From assembly GCA_934718065.1 (NCBI GenBank), contig CAKUZR010000013.1, positions 1-64,000 on the forward strand: a DNA stretch of 64,000 nucleotides, read 5' to 3'. The translations under genes were made by a program, and so were the position numbers. Position 1 is the stretch's first letter, and the number at the start of each line of letters is the position of its first letter. Positions 16,977 to 26,928 of the stretch are shown in pieces. The DNA is from an uncultured Treponema sp. (GTDB lineage: Bacteria > Spirochaetota > Spirochaetia > Treponematales > Treponemataceae). The notes under the pieces are model-generated. The model searched no databases and had not been told where the DNA came from. It worked only from the letters and a program-made list of their open reading frames with translations.

Positions 16977-18164
16977 ATGAAAAAAATTCTTTCTTTTGTT
17001 TGCGCGGCGGCAGCTGCTGTTTCTCTGGCGGGCTGTTCAAAAAAAGATTCTGGAGCAACTGTAAAAGTCGGAATTCTTCATTCTTTGAGCGGAACAATGG
17101 CGATTTCAGAAACTTCTGTCCGTGATGCGGAAATGCTTGCGATAAATGAAATCAATGCGGCGGGCGGTGTTCTTGGAAAACAAATCGTTGCAATTCAGGA
17201 AGACGGTGCGTCTGAACCTCAGATTTTTGCGGAAAAAGCAAGAAAACTTATTCAGAATGACAAAGTTGCCACAATTTTCGGCTGCTGGACTTCAGCATCG
17301 CGCAAAGCGGTAAAGCCAGTTGTTGAAGAAACAGGCGCTCTTCTTTGGTATCCGGTTCAGTATGAAGGAATGGAAATGTCGCCAAATATTATGTACATGG
17401 GCGCGGCTCCAAACCAGCAGGCAGTTCCGGCAGTTGAATACTGTGTAAAGAATTTTGGAAAGAAGGTTTTTCTTGTTGGCTCAGATTATGTATTTCCACG
17501 GACAGCCAACAAAATCATAAAGGCTCAGCTTGCATATCTTGGCGGAACTTGCGCCGGCGAGGAATACACTCCGATGGGACACACTGACTACGCGACAATT
17601 GTTTCAAAAATCGCCGCTGCAAAACCGGACTGCGTAATCAACACATTGAACGGCGATTCAAACGTTGCTTTCTTCAAGCAGCTTACAGATGCCGGACTTA
17701 ATTCTTCAAACTGCCCGGTAATGAGCTTTTCAATTGCCGAGGAAGAAGTTGGCGGTGTAGGAATTGACAATCTTAAAGGACATTATGTTGCGTGGAACTA
17801 TTATCAGACAACAAAAACTCCTGAAAACGAAAAATTTGTGGCAGACTACAAAAAAAGCTACGGTGAAAAACGAGTTACAGACGATCCAATCGAAGCTGGA
17901 TATATCGGAGTTTACTTGTGGGCAAAATCAGTTCAGAAGGCAGGTTCTTTCGATGTTGAAAAAGTCCGCGAAGCTGCAAAAGGAATGACTTTTGACGCTC
18001 CGGAAGGAAAAGTAACAATTGACGGCGACAACCAGCATCTTTACAAGCCGGTCCGCATCGGAAAAATCAATTCTGAAGGTTTGATTGATGAAGTAAGCGC
18101 AACAGAAAGCGCAGTAAAACCGGATCCATACCTTAGCACATACAGCTGGGCAAAAGGACTTTAA
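16977..18164 (+). CDS. urtA: urea ABC transporter substrate-binding lipoprotein UrtA
   Basis: The 395-aa protein is the periplasmic lipoprotein that captures urea for the UrtBCDE importer. A lipoprotein signal ends at LAGC (Cys20). The mature protein has the type-I periplasmic-binding fold of branched-chain amino acid/urea receptors: [14 protein letters not shown] at the start, a DGASEP segment and a C-terminal [21 protein letters not shown] block typical of UrtA. The ribosome site is ACGAGGT. It leads the urt operon and converges on the urease operon. Confidence 0.93.
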   Translation: MKKILSFVCAAAAAVSLAGCSKKDSGATVKVGILHSLSGTMAISETSVRDAEMLAINEINAAGGVLGKQIVAIQEDGASEPQIFAEKARKLIQNDKVATIFGCWTSASRKAVKPVVEETGALLWYPVQYEGMEMSPNIMYMGAAPNQQAVPAVEYCVKNFGKKVFLVGSDYVFPRTANKIIKAQLAYLGGTCAGEEYTPMGHTDYATIVSKIAAAKPDCVINTLNGDSNVAFFKQLTDAGLNSSNCPVMSFSIAEEEVGGVGIDNLKGHYVAWNYYQTTKTPENEKFVADYKKSYGEKRVTDDPIEAGYIGVYLWAKSVQKAGSFDVEKVREAAKGMTFDAPEGKVTIDGDNQHLYKPVRIGKINSEGLIDEVSATESAVKPDPYLSTYSWAKGL

Positions 18165-18182
18165 TCAGTTTTAATCAGCAAG

Positions 18183-18202
18183 AAGGGCGGGCAGCCGCCC
18201 TT
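18183..18202 (+). terminator. hairpin between urtA and urtB
   Basis: AAGGGCGG (18183-18190) and CCGCCCTT (18195-18202) form a perfect 8-bp stem with a GCAG loop. There is no long T-run, so it may act as a partial terminator or 3' stabiliser that keeps the receptor mRNA more abundant than the permease mRNA. Confidence 0.5.
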
Positions 18203-18221
18203 CCTTCAAAAAGGTTCAGAT

Positions 18222-19145
18222 ATGAGTTCAATTCTTACTATTTTATTCAACGGAATCAGTCTTAGCTCAATTCTTCTGCTTGCGGCTCTTGGGCTTTCCA
18301 TAACATTTGGACTAATGCGCGTAATAAATATGGCTCACGGCGAATTTATTATGATTGGCGCATACACAACATTTCTTGTTCAAAATTTTTTCTTAAGATT
18401 TGTTCCAAAATCAGTTTTTGATATTTATTTTCCTGTGGCAATTGTCTTCAGTTTTGCAGTTGCATTTCTTTTCGGGCTTTTGCTGGAACGCCTTGTAATT
18501 CGCCGTCTTTATGGCCGGGAAACAGATTCTCTGCTTGCAACTTGGGGCGTTTCTCTTGTTTTGCAGCAGCTTGCCAGAACAATTTTTGGTGCTCCAAACG
18601 TAAATGTTTCTGCGCCTTCATTTTTAAATGGAAATATAACATTGTTTGCCAGTGAAAATTCCGCTGGCCTTGTAATGACATATAAACGGCTTTTTATTAT
18701 TGCGCTTGTAATCTTGTGCATGGTTGGAATGTACATTCTTATGTATAAAACTGGCTATGGAAAAAAAGTCCGCGCCACAATGCAGAACAGGGCGATGGCT
18801 CAATGCCTTGGAATCCAGACAAACAAAATTGACGCGTATACTTTCGCGCTTGGCTCTGGGCTTGCCGGAATTGCTGGAAGCGCGCTTTGCCTTCTTGGTT
18901 CTGTAGGTCCTTCGCTGGGGCAGAATTATATTGTTGACACTTTCATGGTTGTTGTTCTGGGCGGAGTCGGTCGTCTTGCAGGAAGCGTTGCCGGCGCGAT
19001 TCTTATTGGAATGAGCAACTCGATAATTCAGGCCGGAACCAGCGCGAACATTGCAAAAGCCGTGGTTCTTCTTCTGGTTATTTTGTTCCTTCAGAAAAAG
19101 CCGCAGGGCTTGTTTGTTATCCACAGCCGTGCCTTGGACGAATAG
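18222..19145 (+). CDS. urtB: urea ABC transporter permease UrtB
   Basis: The 307-aa inner-membrane permease (LivH type) has about eight hydrophobic segments. It shows the family motifs FGLMRVINMAHGEFIMIGAY near the N-terminus and VVVLGGVGRLAGSVAGA in the C-terminal half. It forms the transport channel with UrtC. It starts 57 bases after urtA, behind AAAGG, and ends nine bases before urtC. Confidence 0.93.
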   Translation: MSSILTILFNGISLSSILLLAALGLSITFGLMRVINMAHGEFIMIGAYTTFLVQNFFLRFVPKSVFDIYFPVAIVFSFAVAFLFGLLLERLVIRRLYGRETDSLLATWGVSLVLQQLARTIFGAPNVNVSAPSFLNGNITLFASENSAGLVMTYKRLFIIALVILCMVGMYILMYKTGYGKKVRATMQNRAMAQCLGIQTNKIDAYTFALGSGLAGIAGSALCLLGSVGPSLGQNYIVDTFMVVVLGGVGRLAGSVAGAILIGMSNSIIQAGTSANIAKAVVLLLVILFLQKKPQGLFVIHSRALDE

Positions 19146-19154
19146 GAGTTCTCT

Positions 19155-20300
19155 ATGAAACTAAAATTCAAAATTTCAGACCTTTTCACAGCTTCTCCGG
19201 CTGGCTCTTTGAACACAATCGACGGACTTTCCACAAAAGGCAAAAATTCCGCATTTGCGCTTGTAGTGCTTGTAATCGCATTGCTTCCGCTGTTCCTTTC
19301 GCCTTTCAGAGTAAGCCTGGTTGGAAAATACATAACTTACGCGATTGTCGCAATGGCTCTAGACCTAATCTGGGGCTACACAGGAATTTTAAGCCTTGGC
19401 CACGGCGTATTCTTCGGACTGGGCGGATACGCTTTCGGAATGTATCTTAAGCTGGTTGCAAGCGGCGGAAATCTTCCCGATTTTATGAGCTGGTCCGGAC
19501 GCACAACGCTTCCGTGGTTCTGGGAAATTTACAAATCCGCTCCGGCGGCAATAATAATGGTTTTGTTTGTTCCAACGGCTCTTGCTTTCATTCTTGGCTT
19601 CCTGACTTTCACAAACAGAATTAAAGGCGTTTATTTTTCAATATTGAGCCAGGCTTTGGCGCTTGTTTTTGTAACATTGTTTGTCGGACTTCAGCAGTAT
19701 ACCGGCGGAACAAACGGACTTACGGATTTTTCCAAGCTTTTCGGGCTTCAGCTCTACGCAAAATCCACAAAATACATCTGGTATTACGTTGCGCTTGCGT
19801 TCATGGTTTTAACATACATTTTGTTCAGCCAGGTTTTAAAAAGCAAATGCGGAAGAGTTCTTGTTGCAATCCGCGACGGAGAAAACAGAACCCGATTCTC
19901 AGGATATTATGTTGCGCAGTACAAAACTTTTGTTTACGCTCTTAGCGCCCTTGCCACAGGAATTGCCGGCGCGCTGTTTGTTCCTTTCAGCGGAATAATC
20001 AGCCCAAGCGAAATGAGCATCAGCAGTTCAATTGATATGGCAATCTGGGTTGCCGTGGGCGGCCGCGGAACTTTAATCGGCGCGGTAATCGGCGCATTTC
20101 TTGTGAATTTGTGCAAAACGCTCGTCAGCGAAAATTTCCCGGAAATCTGGTCATATTTCATCGGCTTGCTTTTTGTGGTTGTCGTAATGTTTCTTCCGCG
20201 CGGACTTACCGGTGTTTTTATGGATTTGAAAAATTTCGTGCAGAAAAAGCTTATTAATAGAAGAAAAACTGAAAAATCTTCAGAAAAGGTGGAGGCGTAA
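19155..20300 (+). CDS. urtC: urea ABC transporter permease UrtC
   Basis: This 381-aa polytopic permease of the LivM type carries WGYTGILSLGHGVFFGLGGYA near residue 75 and a C-terminal GGRGTLIGAVIGA loop, both characteristic. It has an N-terminal cytosolic extension of about 35 residues before the first membrane span. It partners UrtB in the urea importer. The upstream site is AGGAG, and the gene ends one base before urtD. Confidence 0.93.
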   Translation: MKLKFKISDLFTASPAGSLNTIDGLSTKGKNSAFALVVLVIALLPLFLSPFRVSLVGKYITYAIVAMALDLIWGYTGILSLGHGVFFGLGGYAFGMYLKLVASGGNLPDFMSWSGRTTLPWFWEIYKSAPAAIIMVLFVPTALAFILGFLTFTNRIKGVYFSILSQALALVFVTLFVGLQQYTGGTNGLTDFSKLFGLQLYAKSTKYIWYYVALAFMVLTYILFSQVLKSKCGRVLVAIRDGENRTRFSGYYVAQYKTFVYALSALATGIAGALFVPFSGIISPSEMSISSSIDMAIWVAVGGRGTLIGAVIGAFLVNLCKTLVSENFPEIWSYFIGLLFVVVVMFLPRGLTGVFMDLKNFVQKKLINRRKTEKSSEKVEA

Positions 20301-20301
20301 A

Positions 20302-21195
20302 ATGACTTTGAAGAAAAAAATTATTGAAGCGTTTACTCCCGAAGGTCCAATCAAACTTCCAATGCACAACGAAGGCTACGTGATTGAAAAACCGAAAGAA
20401 TACAAAATTCCGCCGGTAGTTTCAATCAACCATATTTCCGTTGAATTTGACGGTTTCAAGGCGGTTAATGATGTAACGACCGATATTTTTCCGCATGAAG
20501 TTCATTTTTTCATCGGTCCGAACGGCGCGGGCAAAACCACAATGCTCGACATCATCTGCGGAAAAACCAAGCCTTCTGAAGGTTCAGTGATTTTCCACGG
20601 AGATTCGCTTGTTGCAGACAAAGGAATTTACATCGATCTTACAAAAATGCGCGAATTTGAAATTATAAATCTTGGATTCGGCAGAAAATTCCAGGCTCCG
20701 AGCGTTTTTAAAAGTCTGACCGTATACGAAAATATGGAGCTTTCCCTGAAAGGAAACAAAGGCGTTTTTGCCTCGCTGTTTTTCAAGGCAAGCGAAAATC
20801 AGAAAAAATTGATTGACGAAGTTCTTTCTTCCGTGGATTTGATTGAAAAAAAAGACGAAAAAGCCGGCGGACTCAGCCACGGACAGAAGCAGTGGCTTGA
20901 AATTGCAATGCTGCTTGTCCAGGAGCCTTCCGTTCTTCTTCTTGACGAGCCGGTTGCCGGAATGGGAAAGCCTGAAACCGAGCGGACTGGCCAGATTATC
21001 CGGAACATTGCGAAAAAATATGCGGTTGTTGTTGTGGAGCACGATATGGAATTTGTGCGAAAATTCGCGGACACAGTAACCGTTATGCACGAAGGAAAAA
21101 TTCTGGTTGAAGGAACTCCTTCTGAATGTCTTGCTGATGAAAAAGTAAAGGCAGTTTATCTTGGAAGAGGAAAATTCCGGAAAAGCGGAATCTAA
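20302..21195 (+). CDS. urtD: urea ABC transporter ATP-binding protein UrtD
   Basis: This 297-aa ATPase of the LivG type energises urea import. Walker A is GPNGAGKTT (about residues 73-81), the signature is LSHGQKQWLEI, and Walker B is VLLLDEPVAGM. About 45 extra residues precede the ABC core, as often seen in UrtD. It starts one base after the urtC stop, behind GGTGGAGG, indicating coupled translation. Confidence 0.92.
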   Translation: MTLKKKIIEAFTPEGPIKLPMHNEGYVIEKPKEYKIPPVVSINHISVEFDGFKAVNDVTTDIFPHEVHFFIGPNGAGKTTMLDIICGKTKPSEGSVIFHGDSLVADKGIYIDLTKMREFEIINLGFGRKFQAPSVFKSLTVYENMELSLKGNKGVFASLFFKASENQKKLIDEVLSSVDLIEKKDEKAGGLSHGQKQWLEIAMLLVQEPSVLLLDEPVAGMGKPETERTGQIIRNIAKKYAVVVVEHDMEFVRKFADTVTVMHEGKILVEGTPSECLADEKVKAVYLGRGKFRKSGI

Positions 21196-21218
21196 CGCAA
21201 AATTCAAAGAGGTGGAAA

Positions 21219-21914
21219 ATGCTGGAAATACAAAATTTATCTGCTTATTACGGCGAGTCGAACATAATTCCGGGTCTTACGCTTTCTGTTCCGGACAAGG
21301 AAATTGTGTGCCTTGTCGGTCGAAACGGCGTAGGAAAAAGCACAACCTTGAAGTCAATAATGGGACTTGTAAAAACTCCTTCAGGAAGCATAAAGCTTGA
21401 AGGGCAGGAAATCATCAGAAAAAAAACTTATGAACGCGCTGCAATGGGAATCGGCTACGTTCCGCAGGGAAGAGATATTTTTCCGCAGCTTACAGTTCAG
21501 GAAAATTTGGAGCTAGGGCTTCAGCTTAACAACGGAAAAGGAAAAATCGGCGAGGAAATTTTCGAGCTTTTCCCGATTATAAAGGAATTTCTTCACCGCA
21601 AAGGCGGAAATCTTTCCGGCGGCCAGCAGCAGCAGCTTGCGATTGCGCGCGCGCTTGTTTCTCACCCAAAACTTTTGATTCTTGACGAACCAACCGAAGG
21701 AATTCAGCCAAGCGTAATTGAAGACATTGCATCTGCAATTGAAAAAGTCAACAAACAGCTTGGAATAACAGTTCTCATCGTTGAACAGTATCTTGATTTT
21801 GTTCTGGGAATTTCAACAAGTTATTACGTTATGGACAAAGGCGAAATCGTTCTGCAGGGGCTCACAAAAGATGCCGACGCGGCTTTGATTCAGTCAAAAA
21901 TGTCAATCGGATAA
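21219..21914 (+). CDS. urtE: urea ABC transporter ATP-binding protein UrtE
   Basis: This 231-aa ATPase of the LivF type is the second nucleotide-binding subunit of the urea importer. Walker A is GRNGVGKST, the signature is LSGGQQQQLAIA, and Walker B is LLILDEPTEGIQ. The GIQPSVI continuation is typical of UrtE. GAGGTGG precedes the ATG. It is the last recognised urt gene; a small membrane protein gene follows 42 bases later. Confidence 0.92.
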   Translation: MLEIQNLSAYYGESNIIPGLTLSVPDKEIVCLVGRNGVGKSTTLKSIMGLVKTPSGSIKLEGQEIIRKKTYERAAMGIGYVPQGRDIFPQLTVQENLELGLQLNNGKGKIGEEIFELFPIIKEFLHRKGGNLSGGQQQQLAIARALVSHPKLLILDEPTEGIQPSVIEDIASAIEKVNKQLGITVLIVEQYLDFVLGISTSYYVMDKGEIVLQGLTKDADAALIQSKMSIG

Positions 21915-21956
21915 GATAAATCAGCTAAAATTGATAAAATTATATGGAGGCTTAAT

Positions 21957-22361
21957 ATGGCTTGTTTTTTAGTTCCACTTGCAGAGGCAGTTGCAATCAG
22001 CGCGGCAAAAGGCATTTATTCAAAAAAAACTGAAAAAGATGCGGCCCGCGGAATAATTAAATCTTCGGAAAAAAAACTGAAAATTCAGAATTTCCTGAAA
22101 AAAGTTGATATTCTTCAGAATATGCTTTACGGCGGAACATTTTTGCTTGCGGTTGACCACGTTTTTTCAGGCGAGCTTACGTGGCGCGCGCCGTTTCTTA
22201 CTGCGCTCAAAACTCCAGCCGATACACAGATAATGCTCCACGAAATCGCGACAGTCGGCGTGGCAATGTCCGTTTCCATAACAGTTTTGTGGGCGGCCTG
22301 GGCGGCAATAAAAACTTTTGCAAAAAGCCCGAAGAAAAATTTTTTCCGGGCGGAAAATTAA
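21957..22361 (+). CDS. small membrane protein of the urt operon (134 aa)
   Basis: I do not recognise this family. It has a strong TGGAGG ribosome site and follows urtE closely, so it is probably part of the urt transcript. Hydrophobic stretches lie near residues 1-16, 55-70 and 95-120, with a Lys-rich central segment between the first two. Its 3' end overlaps the convergent ureD stop by four bases. A role in urea or ammonia handling is only suggested by position. Confidence 0.7.
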   Translation: MACFLVPLAEAVAISAAKGIYSKKTEKDAARGIIKSSEKKLKIQNFLKKVDILQNMLYGGTFLLAVDHVFSGELTWRAPFLTALKTPADTQIMLHEIATVGVAMSVSITVLWAAWAAIKTFAKSPKKNFFRAEN

Positions 22362-23203
22362 TTGATTTTAATTTTTTCAAAAATCTGCTGAACTTGTTCC
22401 GCTGAATTTGCAAGAACCCGGACGGCAATTCCGTTTCCTTCTGTGCTGGTAATTCCCACAAGAGGAGCGGATTTTTTTATCTCCACGATATTTTCCGCGT
22501 TGTACAGAAGTTTCTTTTCAATCTGCAAGAAATTCATAATATCCAAAGGCTTTAGGTTATAATTAAAAATCAGCATTGAACCAAGATGAGAATAATTTCC
22601 GTACATCGCCGCCGTTTTTAGGAACTCCTTTTTTTCCGGGAATTTTCCGCAGTCGCTTCCTTCAAAAAACGTGTTGTCGCGGTAAACCAGTTTTCCTGCA
22701 CATTCAATTTCTATAAGATTATGATATTTTTTGTAGTCAAAAAGTTCGCCGCTGGCTTTTCTTCCGGCGCAAATGCAATCCTGGTAAACCAGTTTTGAAG
22801 AATTGTCTTCCAGGCTGATTTTTGTTCTGGTGAAAAAATTGCTTCCGGCAAAAGGCATGCAGGGAAGCGGCGTGTAAATCAGAGTTCCGCCGCGTCCAAC
22901 TGAAGAATTTATTTTCCGTTCCGCCGAGCCGTTGTCTTCCATTTTGAATATTTTTTCAAAAGACTGGCTCACAAGCTCCAGAATTGCGCCGTTTTCAACA
23001 ATAAAACTGTGGTTTTGCTGGTCGCCAGCCATAATTCCTGCGCTCGCTGTCTGCTGAAAAACCGTGATTCCGCCGTCTGAACGCAAAAAAGGCTTCATAA
23101 TCTTAAAAGGCGACGTGAAAAAACTGTCTTTTATGAAAGTTTTGCCTTTTTTGTTCTGCGCGGCGACAATTTTCAGCTCAGAAATTCTTCCAAATTGATT
23201 CAT
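22358..23203 (-). CDS. ureD: urease accessory protein UreD (UreH)
   Basis: UreD forms the UreDFG complex that loads nickel into apo-urease. The 281-aa protein from MNQFGRISELKI has the family pattern: an FLRSDGGITVFQQTASAGIMAGDQ block (DGG...AGD), LELVSQSFEKIF and YTPLPCMPFAGSNFF (the Lxx-P-x-PFxGS element). Upstream codons also stay open but overlap ureG, so the Met at 23203, one base after the ureG stop, is the real start. It is the last gene of ureABCEFGD. Confidence 0.9.
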   Translation of the reverse strand: MNQFGRISELKIVAAQNKKGKTFIKDSFFTSPFKIMKPFLRSDGGITVFQQTASAGIMAGDQQNHSFIVENGAILELVSQSFEKIFKMEDNGSAERKINSSVGRGGTLIYTPLPCMPFAGSNFFTRTKISLEDNSSKLVYQDCICAGRKASGELFDYKKYHNLIEIECAGKLVYRDNTFFEGSDCGKFPEKKEFLKTAAMYGNYSHLGSMLIFNYNLKPLDIMNFLQIEKKLLYNAENIVEIKKSAPLVGITSTEGNGIAVRVLANSAEQVQQIFEKIKIN

Positions 23204-23204
23204 T

Positions 23205-23819
23205 TTAGTTTTCCAAATCTGAAAAAAATACGTTGTGGTCAAGAAAATCCAGAACTTCATCAATTCCTTCGCCGCTTCGTATGTTTGTAAAAACAAAAGG
23301 CTTCTCGCCGCGCATTTTCTTTGAATCTCTTGCCATAACTTCAAGGCTTGCGCCGACCAGCGGAGCCAAATCAATTTTATTTATCACAAGAAGATTGCTC
23401 CGCATAATTCCAGGGCCGCCTTTCCGTGGAATTTTATCGCCTTCCGCAACATCTATTACAAAAATCGTGGCATCTACAAGCTCCGGACTGAAAGTTGCAG
23501 AAAGATTGTCGCCGCCGGATTCAATAAAAACCAGCTCAATGTCCGGAAAACGCGCCCGAAGCTCGTCAACAGCTTCAAGATTCATGGATGCGTCTTCCCG
23601 GATTGCAGTGTGGGGGCAGCCGCCGGTTTCAACGCCGATAATCCGTTCAGGCGGCAGAACCGAATGTGCTGTAAGAAATTCCGCGTCTTCCTTTGTGTAA
23701 ATGTCATTTGTAATTACCCCGATTGAATATTTTTCCGCCAGCCGGCGCGTCAACGCTTCAACCAAGGCAGTTTTTCCAGAACCAACAGGTCCCGCAACTC
23801 CAATTTTTGTAAATTTCAT
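23205..23819 (-). CDS. ureG: urease accessory GTPase UreG
   Basis: UreG hydrolyses GTP and hands nickel to urease. The 204-aa protein begins [19 protein letters not shown] (P-loop). It has [13 protein letters not shown], the nickel-site Cys-Pro-His ([13 protein letters not shown]), [13 protein letters not shown] and the NKIDLAP specificity motif, all intact. ACGGAGGAAAC precedes the Met at 23819, which excludes the longer open frame. The gene sits between ureF and ureD. Confidence 0.96.
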   Translation of the reverse strand: MKFTKIGVAGPVGSGKTALVEALTRRLAEKYSIGVITNDIYTKEDAEFLTAHSVLPPERIIGVETGGCPHTAIREDASMNLEAVDELRARFPDIELVFIESGGDNLSATFSPELVDATIFVIDVAEGDKIPRKGGPGIMRSNLLVINKIDLAPLVGASLEVMARDSKKMRGEKPFVFTNIRSGEGIDEVLDFLDHNVFFSDLEN

Positions 23820-23854
23820 AGTTTCCTCCGTTTTAATCCGGCAAATCCAGCAGG

Positions 23855-24514
23855 CTAGTTGCTGTAAAGCCGGGTGTAAAGCCATTCATGCTGCATTGCG
23901 CGTATGTCAATTCCCGGCGCGCTCAGGCAAAGCTCGTTTTCTGAAAGTTCCAGGCATTTTTTTACAATCCCGGAAAATTCTTTCATCAGGTCAAAAAGAA
24001 TTTTCTGGCCGTCGGTCTGGCTAAGCGGCACAAGTTTTACGGCTGTTGTTACTCTTGCGCTCATCTGGCTGTAAACAAACGCCGAAAGGCTTTCTTCCAG
24101 GTCAAAATTTCTTCTTGCGCAGTACGAACCGTATGCAACAGGAAAATATTTCGGCAAATAGGATTCGGTTTCATCCGCGTTTTTAGAAAAATTCCCTGTG
24201 ATTTTCAAAAATCTTGCGGCAAGTTTGCGGCTTCCATCCCGAATTTCAAAAGGAACTTTACTGGCTTCGTAGATTCTGTCTAAAGATGTTAACTTTTCTG
24301 CACTATTATAATTGGAAAATGCACATCTTGAGATTAATAATTCGTTGTACAAAAAACTTCCTTCAAGTTCGCTCCGGATGTATGCCTCGGCGGTTTGCGC
24401 GTCATGGATAATTTCCTGTTGAACAAAAGTTTCCAGCCCCCAGGAAAAAGCGTAGTTTCCTATGGGAAAAGTCGCGTCGTTCAGCTGAAGAAGTTCAAAA
24501 TACTGAAAATTCAT
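23855..24514 (-). CDS. ureF: urease accessory protein UreF
   Basis: UreF is the helical scaffold of the UreDFG activation complex. The 219-aa protein contains [24 protein letters not shown] at its start, the family hallmark (D-xx-FP-x-G...S-x-GLE), and a helical remainder ending in [13 protein letters not shown], which is typical. It starts at the base where ureE ends and is clearly co-transcribed. Confidence 0.93.
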   Translation of the reverse strand: MNFQYFELLQLNDATFPIGNYAFSWGLETFVQQEIIHDAQTAEAYIRSELEGSFLYNELLISRCAFSNYNSAEKLTSLDRIYEASKVPFEIRDGSRKLAARFLKITGNFSKNADETESYLPKYFPVAYGSYCARRNFDLEESLSAFVYSQMSARVTTAVKLVPLSQTDGQKILFDLMKEFSGIVKKCLELSENELCLSAPGIDIRAMQHEWLYTRLYSN

Positions 24515-24999
24515 CAGTGGGAATGTCCGTGGCCGACAATTGTTGAAATCTGCTTTGAAAAATCCAGCTTTTCAGTTTTTATTTCAATTTTTATAAAGCC
24601 AAAATGACCTAGCAAATGCTCCATCGGCTCGTTGAAAATTGTCACAAACTGATTTTCAGATTTTCCGGCGAACAAAGGCGCATGGCAGTTTCCAATTTCG
24701 TAACCAATCTTTGCAAAATTGAACGGAGTCGGCTGTTCCACCGTGGCAACAATTACTTTTGCGGGCGGAACGTCAACAGCAACAACAGTTCCATCCGAAT
24801 CAACTCCAAGAACATCGCCCGGTTTCATTCCGATTTTCAGAATTTCATCGCCGAGCCTTATTGCAATATCCCGGCCGCCGCAGCTTTTTTTCCGCAGAAG
24901 CTTGTTGTAAGTTTCGTGCCATTCAATTTCCACAAAATCAGCAGGTTTTCCTGAAAATTCCGGGTCAGAAAGTTTTCCGATAATTTTTTCACATAACAT
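24514..24999 (-). CDS. ureE: urease accessory nickel chaperone UreE
   Basis: UreE delivers nickel to the activation complex. The 161-aa protein has the N-terminal peptide-binding domain (residues 1-75) and a C-terminal metal-binding domain including NCHAPLF, with the conserved His. The tail ends in the short metal-binding cluster GHGHSH rather than a long polyhistidine tail. GGAGCTTCT precedes the ATG. The 3' end overlaps ureF by one base. Confidence 0.92.
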   Translation of the reverse strand: MLCEKIIGKLSDPEFSGKPADFVEIEWHETYNKLLRKKSCGGRDIAIRLGDEILKIGMKPGDVLGVDSDGTVVAVDVPPAKVIVATVEQPTPFNFAKIGYEIGNCHAPLFAGKSENQFVTIFNEPMEHLLGHFGFIKIEIKTEKLDFSKQISTIVGHGHSH

Positions 25000-25013
25000 A
25001 GAAGCTCCTTGCG

Positions 25014-26798
25014 CTAGAACATATAGTACAGCTGGGCTAGCGGAAGTTTTTTCGCCGGCTTGCTGGTTATAAGTTTTCCGTCCGCCGTAACCTTGTAAGT
25101 TTCCGGATCAACCGTTATTTTTGGCGTCAAATCGTTGAATTTCATATTTTTCTTTCCGATGTTGCGGCAGTTTTTCACCGCAAGGCAAATTCTTTCAAGC
25201 CCAAGTTTTTCCGGAATTTTTTCATCAATTGAAGCCTGGCTCATAAACGTGGCGCAGGTGAAGGGCAACGCTTTTCCGTAAAAACCGAACATGTGTCTGT
25301 AAGTTACAGGCTGACAGGTCGGAATGGAAGCGTTCGAATCGCCCATTTTGCTCATTATTATCGCTCCGCCTTTTATGATGATGTCAGGTTTTGCCCCGAA
25401 GAAAGCCGGATTCCACAGAACAAGGTCGGCGATTTTTCCTTTTTCAATTGAACCAACGTAGTCGCTGATTCCCTGTGCAATCGCCGGATTTATCGTATAT
25501 TTTGAAACATAACGTTTCGCCCGGAAATTGTCGTTCCCGGCAGTGCCTCCGCATCCGCTTTCGGTTGCGCCTTCGCCATCTCCGCCGAGGCTGTTTCCGC
25601 TCCCTTCAATGTCTTCCGGCAGTGCGCCGCGCTCTTCCTTCATCTTGTGCGCCGTCTGCCAGGTTCTTGTTATAACTTCACCAACGCGTCCCATCGCCTG
25701 GCTGTCTGAACTCATTATGCTCAGCGCGCCCATATCATGCAGGACATCTTCCGCGGCAATTGTTTCCGGCCGGATTCTGCTGTCCGCAAAAGCAACGTCC
25801 TCTGGAATTTTGTTGTCCAGATGATGGCAAACCATCAGCATATCAAGATGCTCGTCCAGTGTGTTCTGCGTGAACGGCATTGTCGGGTTCGTTGACGCCG
25901 GCAGAACATTTTCCGCCTCAACAACTTTCAGAATATCAGGCGCATGCCCGCCGCCAGCCCCTTCCGTATGGTAAGTGTGGATTGTCCGCCCTGCAATGGC
26001 AGCCAGCGTGTCCTCAACACAGCCGGCTTCATTCAATGTGTCAGTATGAATGCAGACCTGCACATCGTATTTGTCCGCAGCGCGCAAAGCCGCGTCAATA
26101 ACCGCCGGAGTCGCTCCCCAGTCCTCATGAATTTTCAGACCGCAAGCGCCAGCCTTTATCTGCTCCTCCAAAGATTCCGCCGAACCGCAGTTTCCTTTTC
26201 CTAAATATCCAATATTCATCGGAAACGCTTCCGCCGCTTTCAGCATCATCGCCAAATTCCAAGGCCCCGGAGTGCAGGTGGTCGCATTTGTTCCGTCCGC
26301 AGGACCAGTTCCTCCGCCAATCATCGTAGTAATCCCAGAGGCAAGGGCAGTGTCAACCTGTTCCGGCGAAATAAAATGAATATGCGTGTCAATTCCGCCA
26401 GCCGTAACGATAAGCCCCTCGCCAGCCAGAGCCTCCGTTGAAGCGCCGACCGTCATTCCAGGCGTAACTCCGTCCATCGTGTCAGGATTTCCAGCCTTCC
26501 CGATTCCAGCGATTTTTCCGTCCTTAATGCCGATATCCGCCTTGTAAATCCCTGTATAATCAAGAATTACGCAGTTTGTAACCACAAGGTCAAGGTCGCC
26601 GGTTTTGCTAGTTGTGTTCACAGACTGACCCATTCCGTCCCGGATTGTCTTTCCGCCGCCGAATTTTATTTCATCACCGTAATGAGTCAAATCTTTTTCA
26701 ATTTCAATTATCAAATTCGTGTCAGCCAGCCGGATTTTGTCTCCAGTTGTCGGCCCGTACATCGCCGCATATTTTTTTCCATCAATTTTGCAACTCAT
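25014..26798 (-). CDS. ureC: urease subunit alpha UreC, catalytic
   Basis: This is the catalytic subunit that hydrolyses urea to ammonia and carbamate in the cytosol. Nickel ligands are all present: His139/His141 (THIHF), carbamylated Lys222 (GLKIHEDWG), His251, His277 and Asp365 (SSDSQAMG). The flap Cys324-His325 (MVCHHL) is intact. At 594 aa it is longer than the usual 567-572 because of a Gly/Ser/Glu-rich insert at about residues 396-420, just before [10 protein letters not shown]. It follows a 130-base G+C-rich spacer after ureB. Confidence 0.97.
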   Translation of the reverse strand: MSCKIDGKKYAAMYGPTTGDKIRLADTNLIIEIEKDLTHYGDEIKFGGGKTIRDGMGQSVNTTSKTGDLDLVVTNCVILDYTGIYKADIGIKDGKIAGIGKAGNPDTMDGVTPGMTVGASTEALAGEGLIVTAGGIDTHIHFISPEQVDTALASGITTMIGGGTGPADGTNATTCTPGPWNLAMMLKAAEAFPMNIGYLGKGNCGSAESLEEQIKAGACGLKIHEDWGATPAVIDAALRAADKYDVQVCIHTDTLNEAGCVEDTLAAIAGRTIHTYHTEGAGGGHAPDILKVVEAENVLPASTNPTMPFTQNTLDEHLDMLMVCHHLDNKIPEDVAFADSRIRPETIAAEDVLHDMGALSIMSSDSQAMGRVGEVITRTWQTAHKMKEERGALPEDIEGSGNSLGGDGEGATESGCGGTAGNDNFRAKRYVSKYTINPAIAQGISDYVGSIEKGKIADLVLWNPAFFGAKPDIIIKGGAIIMSKMGDSNASIPTCQPVTYRHMFGFYGKALPFTCATFMSQASIDEKIPEKLGLERICLAVKNCRNIGKKNMKFNDLTPKITVDPETYKVTADGKLITSKPAKKLPLAQLYYMF

Positions 26799-26928
26799 AA
26801 AAACCTCATTTTTTCAAAAGTGAAGGCGGACAACCGCCCTACGTCTCAAAGGCAGCTCGCTTCGCGCCCCGCCTTTTCGCCTACCCACCGTGCGGGGACA
26901 CCCCGCAACGCCCCGTTATTTGCTCCGC
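26799..26928. repeat. G+C-rich palindromic spacer between ureB and ureC
   Basis: This 130-base spacer contains two clear hairpins: GGCGG/CCGCC at 26825-26838 and TGCGGGG/CCCCGCA at 26891-26907. Its composition differs sharply from the genes on either side. It looks like an inserted intergenic repeat unit inside the operon and may alter the UreC:UreB ratio or mRNA processing. Confidence 0.6.

Noticed and set aside
20584..21207. 207-codon open frame opposite urtD
   Set aside because: urtD has all ABC motifs on the other strand; this frame is rich in Phe, Asn and Arg and has no sensible start context.
22204..23374. Extended start for ureD at 23374
   Set aside because: The additional 57 codons lie inside ureG and do not resemble UreD.
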